Shown: piece after piece, positions 54,283 through 64,000 of the stretch
Layout of the letters: each line of letters begins with the position of its first letter
Position numbering within the stretch: the first letter of the stretch is position 1
Origin: Prolixibacteraceae bacterium
GTDB lineage: Bacteria; Bacteroidota; Bacteroidia; Bacteroidales; Prolixibacteraceae
Assembly: GCA_947475715.1 (NCBI GenBank)
Contig: CANJNY010000008.1
Location: 1-64,000, forward strand
Direction of reading: 5' to 3'
DNA length: 64,000 bases
Notes under the pieces: model-generated
What the model saw: the letters and a program-made list of their open reading frames with translations, nothing else
Database searches by the model: none
What the model was told of the DNA's origin: nothing
Position numbers and translations under genes: made by a program

Positions 54283-54963
54283 ATGCGTATCGATATACTC
54301 ACCGTCGTTCCAGAACTTCTGGAAAGCCCCTTCAACCATTCCATTCTTAAACGAGCAAAAGAGAAAGGATTAGTTGAGATCTGTATTCATAACATCAGGG
54401 ACTGGTCAACAGACAAGCACAAGCGTGTGGATGATTATGCCTTTAGTAAAGGTGCAGGTATGGTTATGTGTATCGAACCTATTGATAAGGCAATTAGCGA
54501 ATTAAAAAGCCAACGGGAGTATGACGAAGTAATCTTTCTCACCCCTGACGCGCGTCAGTTTGTTCAGCGTGATGCGAATATGTTATCCTTGAAGAAAAAT
54601 TTAATCCTTTTATGCGGACATTATAAGGGTATAGACCAACGAGTTCGGGATAATCTGGTTACGCTGGAATTATCAATTGGTGATTATGTTCTAACCGGTG
54701 GCGAATTGGCTGCTGCAATCGTAGCAGATGCCATTGTCCGTTTGATTCCGGGGGTCTTATCCGATGAAACCTCAGCCCTTACAGATTCCTTTCAGGACGG
54801 CTTACTCACTCCGCCCGTTTACACCCGGCCAGCGGAATATAAAGGGTGGCGCGTTCCGGAGGTGCTCCTTTCGGGAAATGATAAACTTATCGATAATTGG
54901 AAACAAGATCAGGCTTACGAAAGAACCAAAAAAATCCGGCCCGATTTGCTCGATAAAGTTTAA
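54283..54963 (+). CDS. trmD: tRNA (guanine37-N1)-methyltransferase
   Basis: A 226-residue SPOUT-class methyltransferase that makes m1G37 using S-adenosylmethionine. '[32 protein letters not shown]' starts the protein, and the trefoil-knot motifs '[13 protein letters not shown]' and '[30 protein letters not shown]' (AdoMet site) are intact. The ATG at 54283 starts the family pattern; an upstream in-frame extension from 54076 is not protein-like and overlaps the Hsp20 remnant. Confidence 0.95.
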   Translation: MRIDILTVVPELLESPFNHSILKRAKEKGLVEICIHNIRDWSTDKHKRVDDYAFSKGAGMVMCIEPIDKAISELKSQREYDEVIFLTPDARQFVQRDANMLSLKKNLILLCGHYKGIDQRVRDNLVTLELSIGDYVLTGGELAAAIVADAIVRLIPGVLSDETSALTDSFQDGLLTPPVYTRPAEYKGWRVPEVLLSGNDKLIDNWKQDQAYERTKKIRPDLLDKV

Positions 54964-55028
54964 CTTATTAATACTCCTAATAGTCTTAAATTTAATTACT
55001 TAAAATTAATGCTTTAGTATTTCCCAGG

Positions 55029-57950
55029 TCATTTTCTGCAGATCTGACGGTACGGGCAATATTTACAATGATCCTGATTTGTAGTCTGTATAAAGGGAAT
55101 CTCACTATTGAATATTTCTTCAATTAACTGCTTTAAAAGTCCTTCAAACTGATCTGAGATTGGCAAAAAATCTACCGGCAGATTTCCGTTTTCTTTCGAA
55201 CACAACGAAGGGTTAAAATTCTCGTCAAAGATTCCGCGTAAAGAGTATATACCGGGATGAATATTATTCAGTTCAGGCTGATTTTTCTGCAGAATATAGG
55301 AGTATACAAGTGTCTGAAAAGCTGCTTTATTACGGGTTTTATTGTCGCTGTCGAAAAGCGACATAAGAACCGGAAAACTTAGCTCTGCCTTTCCTGTCTT
55401 ATAATCGAAAATATACATGGCATCCCCAACGCGATCGATTCGATCAATCGTTCCACCTATCAATACATTTTTCGCTCCATTATTTATTGCCAAAGATGCG
55501 CTTACCTTTTTCTCGAGACCTATTATTTCGAATGGGGCCCGTTTGAGGTCTAATGCCAGTAATTGATTGACATACTTTTTTACTACTTGAAAAATCAACC
55601 AGTTCCGACCGGTTAATTGCAATTTTTCGGCTGAATTCCCCCCTTTAAAATAAACGCTTTGGAAGGATGATTGAATTATTTTACCAACAAATTCAGGATC
55701 ATTGACCATGGAATCAATATGTTCGTATTGAACTATTTTGCCAATAAAAGGCTTATAAATATTTTCCATTGCATTATGGAACAGCAGCCCAAAAATCATA
55801 GCATCCACCTCTTCTGATATTTCGTCTGGTTGGTCAAGACCAGCCGAATACCTGAAATAAAATTGTAACGGACAAGTCAGGTATTTATCAATGGCACTTG
55901 GCGAAAGGGGCCGCATCCCATTCAGATAACCCTTTAAGCGGGCCATAACCTTCTCATCCTTATTCACAATTATCGGTTTTACAGCAATATGGGCTACATT
56001 AAACACCATATCGGTCTCTTCGATATTAAAGGGTGATTCAAGCAACAGCTGATAAAGATAACGGCTTTTTTCACCGGTAAACTGTCCATTCGCCCCTGAA
56101 TCATAAACAAATGTCACATTTTCTGCCCGCTGGATCAACCGATAAAAATAATAGGCATACATGGCATTTTGCTCCTCAATAGTTGGCAGTCCGAATACCC
56201 GTCTTAAGTTGTAGGGAATAAACGATCCTGAAGATGAAATCTTAGGCATTATCCCATCATTCATCGAAAGGATGATAAGATTGCTGAAATCAAGTGTTCT
56301 GGTCTCCAAAATTCCCATAATCTGCAACCCTTCGAGTGGCTCCCCCTCAAAAGGAATGGTAAGTCCACTAAGATATTGTGTTAAAAAACGGAAGAAGGCC
56401 TCTTTTGAAATGAAATTATCGGTTTCAAAGACCTTAAACCCATCGTTAACTAAAATATCCTTTAGCCTGCTTACAGCCAGATAGGATTGGTAGAGATATT
56501 CGCAATATAATGCAGAATTCTCCCCTTGTTTATTACTATTCTGATTATCGTAATCCAACTCATTTTGGTCTCCCCCTTTCTTTTGCCAATGGGTAAAAAT
56601 CACTTTGAGGATTTCAAGAAAATAGTCAGCCAGAGCTAATATACTTTGTGGCGCACAAAAAAGCTGTTTGAAAAATTTATTTTTAACCAGATCATTATCT
56701 GATAAATAGATGATATTGTTTTCCAGAATCGAATCTATAAAATCCTTACTGACCAATGGTTCAAAATCGATAACCAATTGATGATTCAGGACCCGAATCA
56801 CATCTTTATTATAAAAAGTTGATTCACCGCGCTCTCCCACCCGAATATTTTTCTGCAATGCGATTAGTTGAGCGACCAAACTGAAAACCGGGGTCATCTT
56901 TAACGGATACCCCATGGTGATGTTGACTTTATTGCTTGTGCCTGGCAATGCATTGATAACCGGCAAAAGTAACTCCTCATCGCAAAGTACAACCGCAGTC
57001 TGATCAAATTCAAATTCCCCATCCATCTGATTAATAAGCTCATTTGCTGCCACTTGTGCCTGACCTACCTGTGATGAAATATTTATAATTTTCAATGACT
57101 TGGCAGATGACATATTCACTTCGCTTTCAGGGAAATACCCGATGTGTGGAAAACGGATCAGATTTTTTCGCAAAAAATACCCCGCTTCCTGGGTTGAATC
57201 CGCATAATAATAGTTATCAAAATCCCAAAAAAAGGCAGCTTGTCCTTTATTCTGAAGGTAATCGAAGAGCGACTCTTCGCATTTATTTAATGCGTTGAAA
57301 CCAATAAATATATATTGTTTTCCGTGAAATAATTGTGGCTTTTCCTGAAAATTATTTTCCACGACATCCCGGTAAAGCATCCCTTCATAGGCAAACCCCT
57401 CATGAGCCAGTGAAGCCTTCAGTTTAGTATAAACCCCATCAATATCTTCCCATAGTCTCAAAAATTCCAGCTGATTAGGCGTTTTCTCCTCACTTGAAAG
57501 GGTCCTCCAGAAACTACCCAGTCGTTCTCTTTCGTCCTCGGGCATTTCACTAAATCGAACATCAATCTCCTTTAATTCAGTTACATTTGTAAATAAATCG
57601 TGTGCGTTCACGAGATATTTATCCACCTGATCAAAATCGCTGATCAACATCTCACCCCAAAAATAAAAATCATCAAAAAGTTCAGTGGACCGGGTCGATT
57701 CACAATAAATTTTATAAAGTCTAAAAATAAGACTTAAGCGATCGTGAACATGTAATGGCGAAAGTTCGGAGAAAAGTTCATTAATTGTTTTAATCTGAGG
57801 CGAGATCAAAGGTGAAACGACCAAACTATTCAGATAATTTGTAAAAAACACCCCACCTCTGCGGTTCGGAAAAACAAGCGTCAGCTGACTGATGTTCTCT
57901 TGATGTGTTTTAAACAAATGGGCAGCAACTTGTTTTAAAAATCCGTTCAT
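55029..57950 (-). CDS. PD-(D/E)XK nuclease family protein, AddB-like
   Basis: A 973-residue protein resembling AddB, the exonuclease partner of the AddAB recombination complex. The C-terminal nuclease domain has 'LSPSAIDKYLTCPLQFYFRYSAGL' and the catalytic core Asp-Tyr-Lys in 'IFDYKTGK'. One Cys near residue 692 and Cys962, Cys965 and Cys971 (C-X2-C-X5-C) fit the AddB iron-sulfur cluster. The N-terminal segment 'LTLVFPNRRGGVFFTNYL' replaces the usual Walker A loop, so helicase ATPase activity is not expected. No AddA-like gene lies nearby. It is alone and convergent with trmD. Confidence 0.83.
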   Translation of the reverse strand: MNGFLKQVAAHLFKTHQENISQLTLVFPNRRGGVFFTNYLNSLVVSPLISPQIKTINELFSELSPLHVHDRLSLIFRLYKIYCESTRSTELFDDFYFWGEMLISDFDQVDKYLVNAHDLFTNVTELKEIDVRFSEMPEDERERLGSFWRTLSSEEKTPNQLEFLRLWEDIDGVYTKLKASLAHEGFAYEGMLYRDVVENNFQEKPQLFHGKQYIFIGFNALNKCEESLFDYLQNKGQAAFFWDFDNYYYADSTQEAGYFLRKNLIRFPHIGYFPESEVNMSSAKSLKIINISSQVGQAQVAANELINQMDGEFEFDQTAVVLCDEELLLPVINALPGTSNKVNITMGYPLKMTPVFSLVAQLIALQKNIRVGERGESTFYNKDVIRVLNHQLVIDFEPLVSKDFIDSILENNIIYLSDNDLVKNKFFKQLFCAPQSILALADYFLEILKVIFTHWQKKGGDQNELDYDNQNSNKQGENSALYCEYLYQSYLAVSRLKDILVNDGFKVFETDNFISKEAFFRFLTQYLSGLTIPFEGEPLEGLQIMGILETRTLDFSNLIILSMNDGIMPKISSSGSFIPYNLRRVFGLPTIEEQNAMYAYYFYRLIQRAENVTFVYDSGANGQFTGEKSRYLYQLLLESPFNIEETDMVFNVAHIAVKPIIVNKDEKVMARLKGYLNGMRPLSPSAIDKYLTCPLQFYFRYSAGLDQPDEISEEVDAMIFGLLFHNAMENIYKPFIGKIVQYEHIDSMVNDPEFVGKIIQSSFQSVYFKGGNSAEKLQLTGRNWLIFQVVKKYVNQLLALDLKRAPFEIIGLEKKVSASLAINNGAKNVLIGGTIDRIDRVGDAMYIFDYKTGKAELSFPVLMSLFDSDNKTRNKAAFQTLVYSYILQKNQPELNNIHPGIYSLRGIFDENFNPSLCSKENGNLPVDFLPISDQFEGLLKQLIEEIFNSEIPFIQTTNQDHCKYCPYRQICRK

Positions 57951-58002
57951 AAATAGTCTTAATTTAACAATAAAGAGTAAAAATAGCTAAATAATAGGTT
58001 AC

Positions 58003-58036
58003 TTTGCCAAGTTTTTACTTATTTACAATAGCTTTG
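58003..58036 (+). promoter_or_regulatory. Promoter of sucA-sucB
   Basis: TTTG at 58003-58006 and TAGCTTTG at 58029-58036, 22 bases apart, fit the -33/-7 pattern. The leader to sucA is about 125 bases. Confidence 0.6.
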
Positions 58037-58168
58037 TAAAATAGGGATAAATAAAAATTAAAAATTATTTTTTTTAAAATAAATACAGAGAAAAATTGCT
58101 CATCAACAGCTGTATTATTGAACTTATGCTGTATTTATTTGTAATTGTTATGGAATTAAATAAAAGAA

Positions 58169-60883
58169 ATGGATAAATTTTCGCTTGTAGGAAACCATGA
58201 AATTGGTGCGATTGAAGAGTTATACAAAAGTTATCTTCAAAACCCTCAGGATATTGATCAAAGTTGGTGCAATTTTTTTGAAGGCTTCGAGCTTGCACGC
58301 AAATCGTATGAAACAAAATCGATTGAATTGGTTGACAAAAGTCAACTCGAAAAAGAGTTTTGTATTCTAAATCTGATCAATGGTTATCGTCAGCGTGGTC
58401 ATCTTTTTACGCGGACAAATCCGGTTAGAAGACGCAGACAGTACACTCCAACCCTTGATTACCGCAATTTTGGATTAGTGGAGAGCGATTTAAATGTGCT
58501 TTTTGAAGCAGGTAAAGAAATTGGAATTGGTGCAGCTTCACTCAGCGCAATTGTATCACATCTTGAACATACTTATTGCCAATCAATAGGCGTTGAATAT
58601 TTATATATGCGTCAACCGGAATTAATCGATTGGCTAAAACTTAAGATGGAAAGTAGTCGCAATACCGAGAATCTTTCCATTGAAAATCAAAAAGATATTT
58701 TCAATCACCTCAAAGAAGCTGCGGGTTTTGAAAATTTTATTCATAAGAAATTTGTTGGTGCAAAACGATTTTCACTTGAAGGTACAGAAGGATTGATTCC
58801 TGCCTTAAAAGCAATTATCGAACATGGGGTTGCCCTTGGACTGGAGGAATATGTAATCGGAATTTCCCATCGTGGAAGATTAAATGTTTTGGCTAATATT
58901 CTGAAGAAGCCTTATGAAAATATTTTTAAGGAATTCTATGCTACTGAATATGAAGATGGAATTGTACTGGGTGATGTTAAATATCATCTTGGATTCGACA
59001 AGGAGGTTATCACTAAAAACGGTTCTAAGGTTAAACTAAGCCTTCTGCCAAATCCATCTCATCTTGAGACCGTTGCGCCCCTTGCTGAGGGGATGGTCAG
59101 GGCCAAAATCGATTTTATACACCAAGGAGATTTTAATAAGATTGCTCCGATAATTATTCATGGTGATGCTGCAATTGCAGGACAGGGTGTTGTTTATGAG
59201 GTTGTTCAAATGGCGCTTTTACCCGGGTACAAAACAGGGGGAACCATCCATATTGTGGTGAATAACCAAATTGGATTTACCACTGACTACCTCGATGCAC
59301 GGTCTAGCACCTATTGTACAGACGTGGCAAAGATTACCCGCTCACCCGTTTTCCATGTCAATGGTGATGATGCCGAAGCGATTATATTTACTGTAAAAAT
59401 GGCCCTTGAGTTCAGACAACATTTTCACAGTGATGTTTTTATTGATATTTTATCCTATCGCAAATATGGTCATAACGAAGGAGATGAACCTCGTTTTACC
59501 CAACCATTTCTTTATAAGGCCATTGCGCAGCACCCCAATCCTCGTGATTTGTATGCTACTAAACTGATCGAATCAGGAGTAATGACACAACAGGAGGTAT
59601 TGGACGAGATTGAAAATTTCAACCAGCATCTTGAGGAAAAATACGAGGTAAGTAAAGGTATCCAAAAGGTTAAAATTAAAAGCTTTCTGGTTGAAGAGTA
59701 TAAAAATTACCGGTTTCCTGAACCTGCCGAAATAAATTCAACCCCTACGGCAGTCTCGGAAACAAAACTAAAAGAGTTAGCATTAAAAATTAATACCCTT
59801 CCTGATGAGCAGAATTTTTTCGGTAAGATAATTAAACTTTTGGCTGACCGCAGACAGCTTATCGCTGAAAATAAAGTAGACTGGGCCCTGGCAGAACAAC
59901 TGGCTTTTGCCACCCTGCTATCCGAAGGGATTCCCGTTCGTTTGAGCGGACAGGACTGCGAGCGGGGAACATTCTCACACCGACATGCTGCAATTGTAAT
60001 GGAAGAGGGAAATGAAAAATATTTTCCACTCAAAAATATCTCATCCGATCAGGCAAAATTTAGCGTATTTAATTCACCATTGAACGAATATGGCGTTATG
60101 GGCTTCGAATATGGCTATTCACTCTATTATCCTAAAGGTTTAACGATATGGGAAGCTCAGTTCGGAGATTTCAGCAATGTTGCACAAGTAATAATTGATC
60201 AATATATAAGTTCCGCCGGAGATAAATGGGGATTAATGAATGGTTTGGTTTTATTCCTGCCACATGGTTACGAAGGTCAAGGTTCGGAACACTCAAGCGG
60301 CAGAATTGAAAGAATGTTGTCGTTGTGCACCAATTACAATATGCAGGTAATGATCCCTACAACTCCTGCCAATATGTTTCATTTATTACGCCGGCAGGTT
60401 CTTGGAGATATCAGGATTCCAATGATCGTATTTACTCCAAAGAGTCTGCTTCGGCATCCTTTAGTGATTTCACCAATCGAACATCTCACCAAACATGAAT
60501 TTTTGGAAATCATCCCGGATGATAAAGTTGCACCAGGAAAAGCTGAAGTATTAATCTTTACATCGGGTAAAATCTATTACGAATTATTGGAACGTCGTGA
60601 GAAATTAGAACGCCAAAATTTCGCGATCATCCGCCTCGAACAACTCTATCCATTCCCTGCTGAAGAAATTCGGAATATTAAGTTTGAAAATCCAAACGCT
60701 AAAAGGGTGCTATGGGTTCAGGATGAACCTGCCAATATGGGTGTCTGGCCATTCATCGCACGTAAATATCCGGAACTCGAATTTGAGTTAATAAGTCGGC
60801 CCGAAAGTGCAAGTCCTGCAACCGGACTTTTAGAGAGACATAAAAAAAGTCTCGAGCGAATTCTCAATGCTGTGTTTAATTAA
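58169..60883 (+). CDS. sucA: 2-oxoglutarate dehydrogenase E1 component
   Basis: A 904-residue thiamin diphosphate enzyme of the TCA cycle that oxidatively decarboxylates 2-oxoglutarate. The N-terminus 'IEELYKSYLQNPQDIDQSW' is the E2-binding start, 'GISHRGRLNVLANIL' and 'HGDAAIAGQGVVYE' hold the ThDP site, 'GHNEGDEP' follows, and 'LSGQDCERGTFSHRHA' and 'GYEGQGSEHSSGRIERML' are diagnostic. It has its own promoter and precedes sucB by 24 bases. The E3 subunit is not nearby. Confidence 0.96.
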   Translation: MDKFSLVGNHEIGAIEELYKSYLQNPQDIDQSWCNFFEGFELARKSYETKSIELVDKSQLEKEFCILNLINGYRQRGHLFTRTNPVRRRRQYTPTLDYRNFGLVESDLNVLFEAGKEIGIGAASLSAIVSHLEHTYCQSIGVEYLYMRQPELIDWLKLKMESSRNTENLSIENQKDIFNHLKEAAGFENFIHKKFVGAKRFSLEGTEGLIPALKAIIEHGVALGLEEYVIGISHRGRLNVLANILKKPYENIFKEFYATEYEDGIVLGDVKYHLGFDKEVITKNGSKVKLSLLPNPSHLETVAPLAEGMVRAKIDFIHQGDFNKIAPIIIHGDAAIAGQGVVYEVVQMALLPGYKTGGTIHIVVNNQIGFTTDYLDARSSTYCTDVAKITRSPVFHVNGDDAEAIIFTVKMALEFRQHFHSDVFIDILSYRKYGHNEGDEPRFTQPFLYKAIAQHPNPRDLYATKLIESGVMTQQEVLDEIENFNQHLEEKYEVSKGIQKVKIKSFLVEEYKNYRFPEPAEINSTPTAVSETKLKELALKINTLPDEQNFFGKIIKLLADRRQLIAENKVDWALAEQLAFATLLSEGIPVRLSGQDCERGTFSHRHAAIVMEEGNEKYFPLKNISSDQAKFSVFNSPLNEYGVMGFEYGYSLYYPKGLTIWEAQFGDFSNVAQVIIDQYISSAGDKWGLMNGLVLFLPHGYEGQGSEHSSGRIERMLSLCTNYNMQVMIPTTPANMFHLLRRQVLGDIRIPMIVFTPKSLLRHPLVISPIEHLTKHEFLEIIPDDKVAPGKAEVLIFTSGKIYYELLERREKLERQNFAIIRLEQLYPFPAEEIRNIKFENPNAKRVLWVQDEPANMGVWPFIARKYPELEFELISRPESASPATGLLERHKKSLERILNAVFN

Positions 60884-60907
60884 ATTTAGTCATTAATTTT
60901 TTCTGAT

Positions 60908-62176
60908 ATGATTCTTGAAATCAAAATACCTACTCCTGGTGAATCAATTACGGAGGTTGAAATCGGTAAATGGCTCATTGAAGATGGTGCATTCATAAAT
61001 AAAGATCAGGAGATTGCTGAAATTGAGTCTGATAAAGCAACCCTGTCATTAACCGCCTCTGCATCCGGTACAATAAAAATATTATTAAAAGAAGGTGAAA
61101 GGGTTGCCGTAGGAACAATCGCATGCACAATCGACAGCGACGCTAGCATTCAGCCAACGGAGAGTGGATCTTTACTGTTAAATAGAAACCTGTCGGCTGA
61201 ACCGGAGAAGGTAAAACCAGCAACTCCTGTTGTAGAACAAAAAAAGGTTACAAATCCAGAAATCAAGCCGGCAATTGGCGCCAATGATTTAGTGAAAATA
61301 ACTCCGGCGGCAAAGGCTGTCATGGAAGAGGCCGGTTTGAATATCGATGATATATTAAATGGGCTGCATCGGATCACCCGCAAAGATGTTGAATCTGTTC
61401 TGATTGCCCCATCGCATACACTAACTGATCAACCCATTGAAAAAAGCAGGGATTCTGATCGTGCAGCCATGTCGCCTCTTCGGCGCAAATTGAGTCAAAG
61501 GCTTGTTGCAGTGAAAAACGAAACGGCAATGCTCACAACCTTTAATGAGATTGACATGAGTCAGCTGATGGAACTGAGAAAAAAATATCAGCAGCCATTT
61601 GTTGAGAAATACGGAATCAAACTTGGGTTCATGTCCTTTTTTGCAAAAGCTGCAAGTATTGCACTTGCAAACCATCCGACAGTAAATTCACTAATTGAGA
61701 ATGAAGATATTGTAACCCCTCGATATCATGATATCGGAATTGCAGTTCAAACTCCAAAAGGGTTAATGGTACCAGTTGTTCGTAATGCGGAGGTCAAGAG
61801 TATTGAAGCCATAGAGCGCGAGATTAAGGAACTGGCAGAAAAAGCAAGGGATAAAAAGCTTACAATTCAAGAGATGACCGGAGGGACGTTTACAATTACC
61901 AACGGAGGTGTATTCGGCTCATTGATGTCTACACCGATTCTTAATCCGCCCCAAAGTGCAATTCTGGGAATGCATTCTATTAAAGATCGGCCAATTGCAG
62001 TTAATGGCCAAGTAAAAATTCGTCCAATGATGTATGTCGCACTATCGTATGACCACCGAATAATCGATGGCAAAGACTCGGTAGGATTTCTGGTCAAAGT
62101 AAAAGAACTAATTGAAGATCCTGCAAAACTTCTCTTTGGTGGAAAAAGTGCTGAGGAGAGGTTACTCGGATTATAA
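60908..62176 (+). CDS. sucB: Dihydrolipoyllysine-residue succinyltransferase (E2 of 2-oxoglutarate dehydrogenase)
   Basis: A 422-residue E2 component. Residues 1-78 are the lipoyl domain with the lipoylated Lys in '[13 protein letters not shown]'. A Pro/Ala/Lys-rich linker leads to a peripheral subunit-binding domain ('[20 protein letters not shown]'), and the catalytic acyltransferase domain ends with '[18 protein letters not shown]' (His and Asp of the active site). It links E1 (sucA, upstream) to E3. A strong terminator follows. Confidence 0.96.
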   Translation: MILEIKIPTPGESITEVEIGKWLIEDGAFINKDQEIAEIESDKATLSLTASASGTIKILLKEGERVAVGTIACTIDSDASIQPTESGSLLLNRNLSAEPEKVKPATPVVEQKKVTNPEIKPAIGANDLVKITPAAKAVMEEAGLNIDDILNGLHRITRKDVESVLIAPSHTLTDQPIEKSRDSDRAAMSPLRRKLSQRLVAVKNETAMLTTFNEIDMSQLMELRKKYQQPFVEKYGIKLGFMSFFAKAASIALANHPTVNSLIENEDIVTPRYHDIGIAVQTPKGLMVPVVRNAEVKSIEAIEREIKELAEKARDKKLTIQEMTGGTFTITNGGVFGSLMSTPILNPPQSAILGMHSIKDRPIAVNGQVKIRPMMYVALSYDHRIIDGKDSVGFLVKVKELIEDPAKLLFGGKSAEERLLGL

Positions 62177-62280
62177 ACTCCTATATAACTCTTTTCTCAC
62201 GCTAAGTACCCGGCAGTTTCACCGCAAACGATTACTTTGCTAAGGGGGTAACTAATTATTTCGCAACATAACTCTATAAA

Positions 62281-62318
62281 AAAAGGTTTACTGAAAGCAA
62301 TTTCAGTAAACCTTTTTT
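62281..62318 (+). terminator. Strong bidirectional terminator after sucB
   Basis: A perfect 16-base stem (62281-62296 with 62301-62316) closes on a GCAA loop and is flanked by A- and T-runs. It serves sucB on the plus strand and could serve the pyrophosphatase gene on the minus strand. Confidence 0.9.
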
Positions 62319-62340
62319 TATGAACAAACCCCAAAACAAA

Positions 62341-62438
62341 GGCATCCTTTTTGAGGATGCCCTATGTTAACCTAACCAAAATCTATGAAAAAAAGTGCTT
62401 TACTCTTATGTGTCAAAAATGCAACAGAATTTCGTTAA
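62341..62438 (+). other. Hairpin plus leader-like short reading frame
   Basis: A hairpin GGCATCC/GGATGCC (62341-62361) is followed by an A-rich leader and an ATG at 62385 that opens a 17-codon frame (Met-Lys-Lys-Ser-Ala-Leu-Leu-Leu-Cys-Val ...) closed by TAA at 62438. The start looks like a signal-peptide or lipoprotein leader cut short. I have an impression that similar leader sequences precede genes elsewhere in Bacteroidetes, but it cannot be checked here. It may be the relic of a lost gene or an independent element. The rest of 62177-62493 shows no other gene. Confidence 0.35.
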
Positions 62439-62493
62439 GACGATTCAATAGATCTTAAATATTGTTAAATATCCATTTAACGTAAAAATCTCG

Positions 62494-64000
62494 CTATTTG
62501 ACAATTCTCATATTATAGAATGAACGATATACGAAGTAAAGTGCAATTGCAAAAAATACTGCGCCTACATAAGGTGCTACAGAATAAAAGCTGTCAGATA
62601 TTGCGATCTCCATGGCCAGTAAACCAAATAAGGTGGTAAACTTAATAATTGGATTAAGAGCTACTGAAGAGGTATCCTTAAACGGATCGCCCACGGTATC
62701 ACCTACAATTGAGGCTTCGTGCAAAGCAGTACCTTTTTCACGCAGGTCAACTTCAACTACCTTCTTTGCATTATCCCATGCACCTCCGGCATTGGCCATA
62801 AAGAGAGCCTGAAAAAGTCCAAAGACTGCGATAGAGATCAGATAACTGACAAAAAACGATGTAGCTGCAAACTTAAGAGCTGGAGTGGCAGCAGTCATGT
62901 CACGATATCCGGCAAAGAACGCGAATGCCAGTGCAAATGAGAAAATAGCAATAAAGATATTGAACATCCCAGTCTGGGCATATTGGGTACAAATCTTAAC
63001 AACCTCTTTGGATGTCTCAATTGATGCACTGCTATCTGCACCTTCATCGAGGTGGATGTTTTTCTTAATATATTCTACAGCACGATAGGCACCTGTAGTT
63101 ACAGCCTGAATTGATGCGCCTGTAAACCAATAAATTACAGATCCTCCTGCCAGAAATCCTAAAATAGTATATGGATTTAGAACATTTAAGATGGTCTCCG
63201 GTTCAATTCCAAATTTGCCTTTAATCAATAGAATTAAGGAAAAGATCATTGTTGTTGCACCAACCACTGCAGTACCGATAAGAACCGGTTTTGCGGTAGC
63301 CTTAAATGTATTACCTGCACCATCGTTTGCTTCAAGATAGTGTTTGGCATTATCGAAATCAGGGATGAAACCAAACTCTTTTTCAATCTCAGCAGCTGCA
63401 TTTGGATTTTCCTCAATCAACGAAAGTTCATAGATACTTTGAGCATTATCAGTAACCGGTCCATAACTGTCGACAGCTATGGTCACAGGTCCCATTCCGA
63501 GAAATCCAAAAGCCACAAGACCAAAAGCGAAGATTGAAGGATAGATCATCAGGGCGTCAAGACCATGATTTGATGAAAAATAGGCCACAAACATCAGTAC
63601 AAGGAAAACCATACCTTGCCAGAATGCACTAAAGTTTCCTGCAACAAGACCTGAAAGAATATTGAGTGATGCGCCCCCTTCGCGTGAAGCTGTAACAATT
63701 TCGTTTACGTGAGCCGATTTAGGACTGGTAAATATTTTGGTAAATTCGGGAATAAGCGCTGCACCAAGAGTTCCGCAACTTATAATAACTGAAAGTGTTA
63801 ACCAAAGATTATTGGCTAAGGCACCAAGCATGATATAACTTACGGCAAAAGTAACCAGGATTGAGAGTATGGAAGTTATCCAGACCAGGGTGGTGAGAGG
63901 TTTTTCAAAATCAAGATCCAAAACACCATGGTATTTTGCATTAGTATATAATTTATTCACATAAAATGCACCTATTGAAGTAACTACCATCAAAATACGC
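62494..64000 (-). CDS. hppA: Membrane-bound proton- or sodium-translocating pyrophosphatase (C-terminal part; 5' end off window)
   Basis: About 502 codons of the C-terminal part are present; the frame is open to the right edge, and full-length members have about 700-800 residues. Multiple transmembrane helices are visible. 'DSYGPVTDNAQSIYE' matches the substrate-binding Asp-Tyr-Gly-Pro-X-X-Asp-Asn motif. 'GNTFKATAK' carries Lys where K+-dependent enzymes have Ala, pointing to K+ independence. The enzyme couples PPi hydrolysis to ion pumping. Whether H+ or Na+ is moved cannot be told from this part alone. Confidence 0.9.
   Translation of the reverse strand, partial: RILMVVTSIGAFYVNKLYTNAKYHGVLDLDFEKPLTTLVWITSILSILVTFAVSYIMLGALANNLWLTLSVIISCGTLGAALIPEFTKIFTSPKSAHVNEIVTASREGGASLNILSGLVAGNFSAFWQGMVFLVLMFVAYFSSNHGLDALMIYPSIFAFGLVAFGFLGMGPVTIAVDSYGPVTDNAQSIYELSLIEENPNAAAEIEKEFGFIPDFDNAKHYLEANDGAGNTFKATAKPVLIGTAVVGATTMIFSLILLIKGKFGIEPETILNVLNPYTILGFLAGGSVIYWFTGASIQAVTTGAYRAVEYIKKNIHLDEGADSSASIETSKEVVKICTQYAQTGMFNIFIAIFSFALAFAFFAGYRDMTAATPALKFAATSFFVSYLISIAVFGLFQALFMANAGGAWDNAKKVVEVDLREKGTALHEASIVGDTVGDPFKDTSSVALNPIIKFTTLFGLLAMEIAISDSFYSVAPYVGAVFFAIALYFVYRSFYNMRIVK

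Overview
The window looks like a chromosomal segment of a free-living or host-associated member of the Bacteroidota, probably near the Bacteroidales or a related order. The evidence is the low GC content, the Bacteroidetes-type promoters (TAnnTTTG at -7 with TTTG near -33), the DUF6340, DUF349, YwbE and PorT-like barrel proteins, the fused E1 alpha/beta dehydrogenase, the GYDIA-family GHMP kinase, and BtuG-like surface lipoproteins behind a cobalamin riboswitch. No 16S gene is present, so nothing finer can be said.

Layout. 1-4900 is an accessory island of small AT-rich genes (DUF4468-like secreted protein, two-helix membrane protein, outer-membrane barrel, GNAT-like pair) and one more GC-rich SRAP-family gene. 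They are separated by palindromic spacers, some of which resemble integron attC sites, and no integrase is visible. It also holds a metalloprotease gene broken by an exact 95-bp copy of part of the SRAP gene. The island ends at tRNA-Arg(CCG). 5.1-10.6 kb carries nucleic-acid and housekeeping enzymes (HD protein, exonuclease/GIY-YIG fusion, photolyase, threonine aldolase, rhomboid). 10.6-14.8 kb is a tightly overlapping run nusB-DUF1573-yajC-ybbR-coaE-TerB/DnaJ. 15.5-25 kb is mostly minus strand: SpoIIE phosphatase, FabG, M48 protease, two DUF6340 lipoproteins, a universal stress protein fusion and PepD. 25.0-29.6 kb is a riboswitch-controlled B12-uptake locus (PKD-like lipoprotein, TonB receptor, beta-propeller lipoprotein). 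29.7-31.4 kb has PAP2, YwbE and RibH.

31.5-44.9 kb is the most striking region. A branched-chain 2-oxoacid dehydrogenase E1 is followed by liu-type leucine catabolism genes (methylcrotonyl-CoA carboxylase beta, methylglutaconyl-CoA hydratase, methylcrotonyl-CoA carboxylase alpha, acyl-CoA dehydrogenase). Then, with no HMG-CoA lyase, come type 2 IPP isomerase, HMG-CoA reductase, a GYDIA GHMP kinase, diphosphomevalonate decarboxylase and mevalonate kinase. Read as a pathway this can take the leucine skeleton to HMG-CoA and on to IPP/DMAPP without HMG-CoA synthase. This leucine-to-isoprenoid linkage is my main candidate for an interesting system.

44.9-47.6 kb has lipA, a ferredoxin-NADP reductase-like flavoprotein, and small genes. 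47.7-53.8 kb (minus strand) has yidC, pyrG and a DUF349-repeat protein, followed by a frameshifted Hsp20 remnant. 54.3-62.2 kb has trmD, an AddB-like nuclease (minus), and sucA-sucB. The window ends inside a membrane pyrophosphatase gene (minus).
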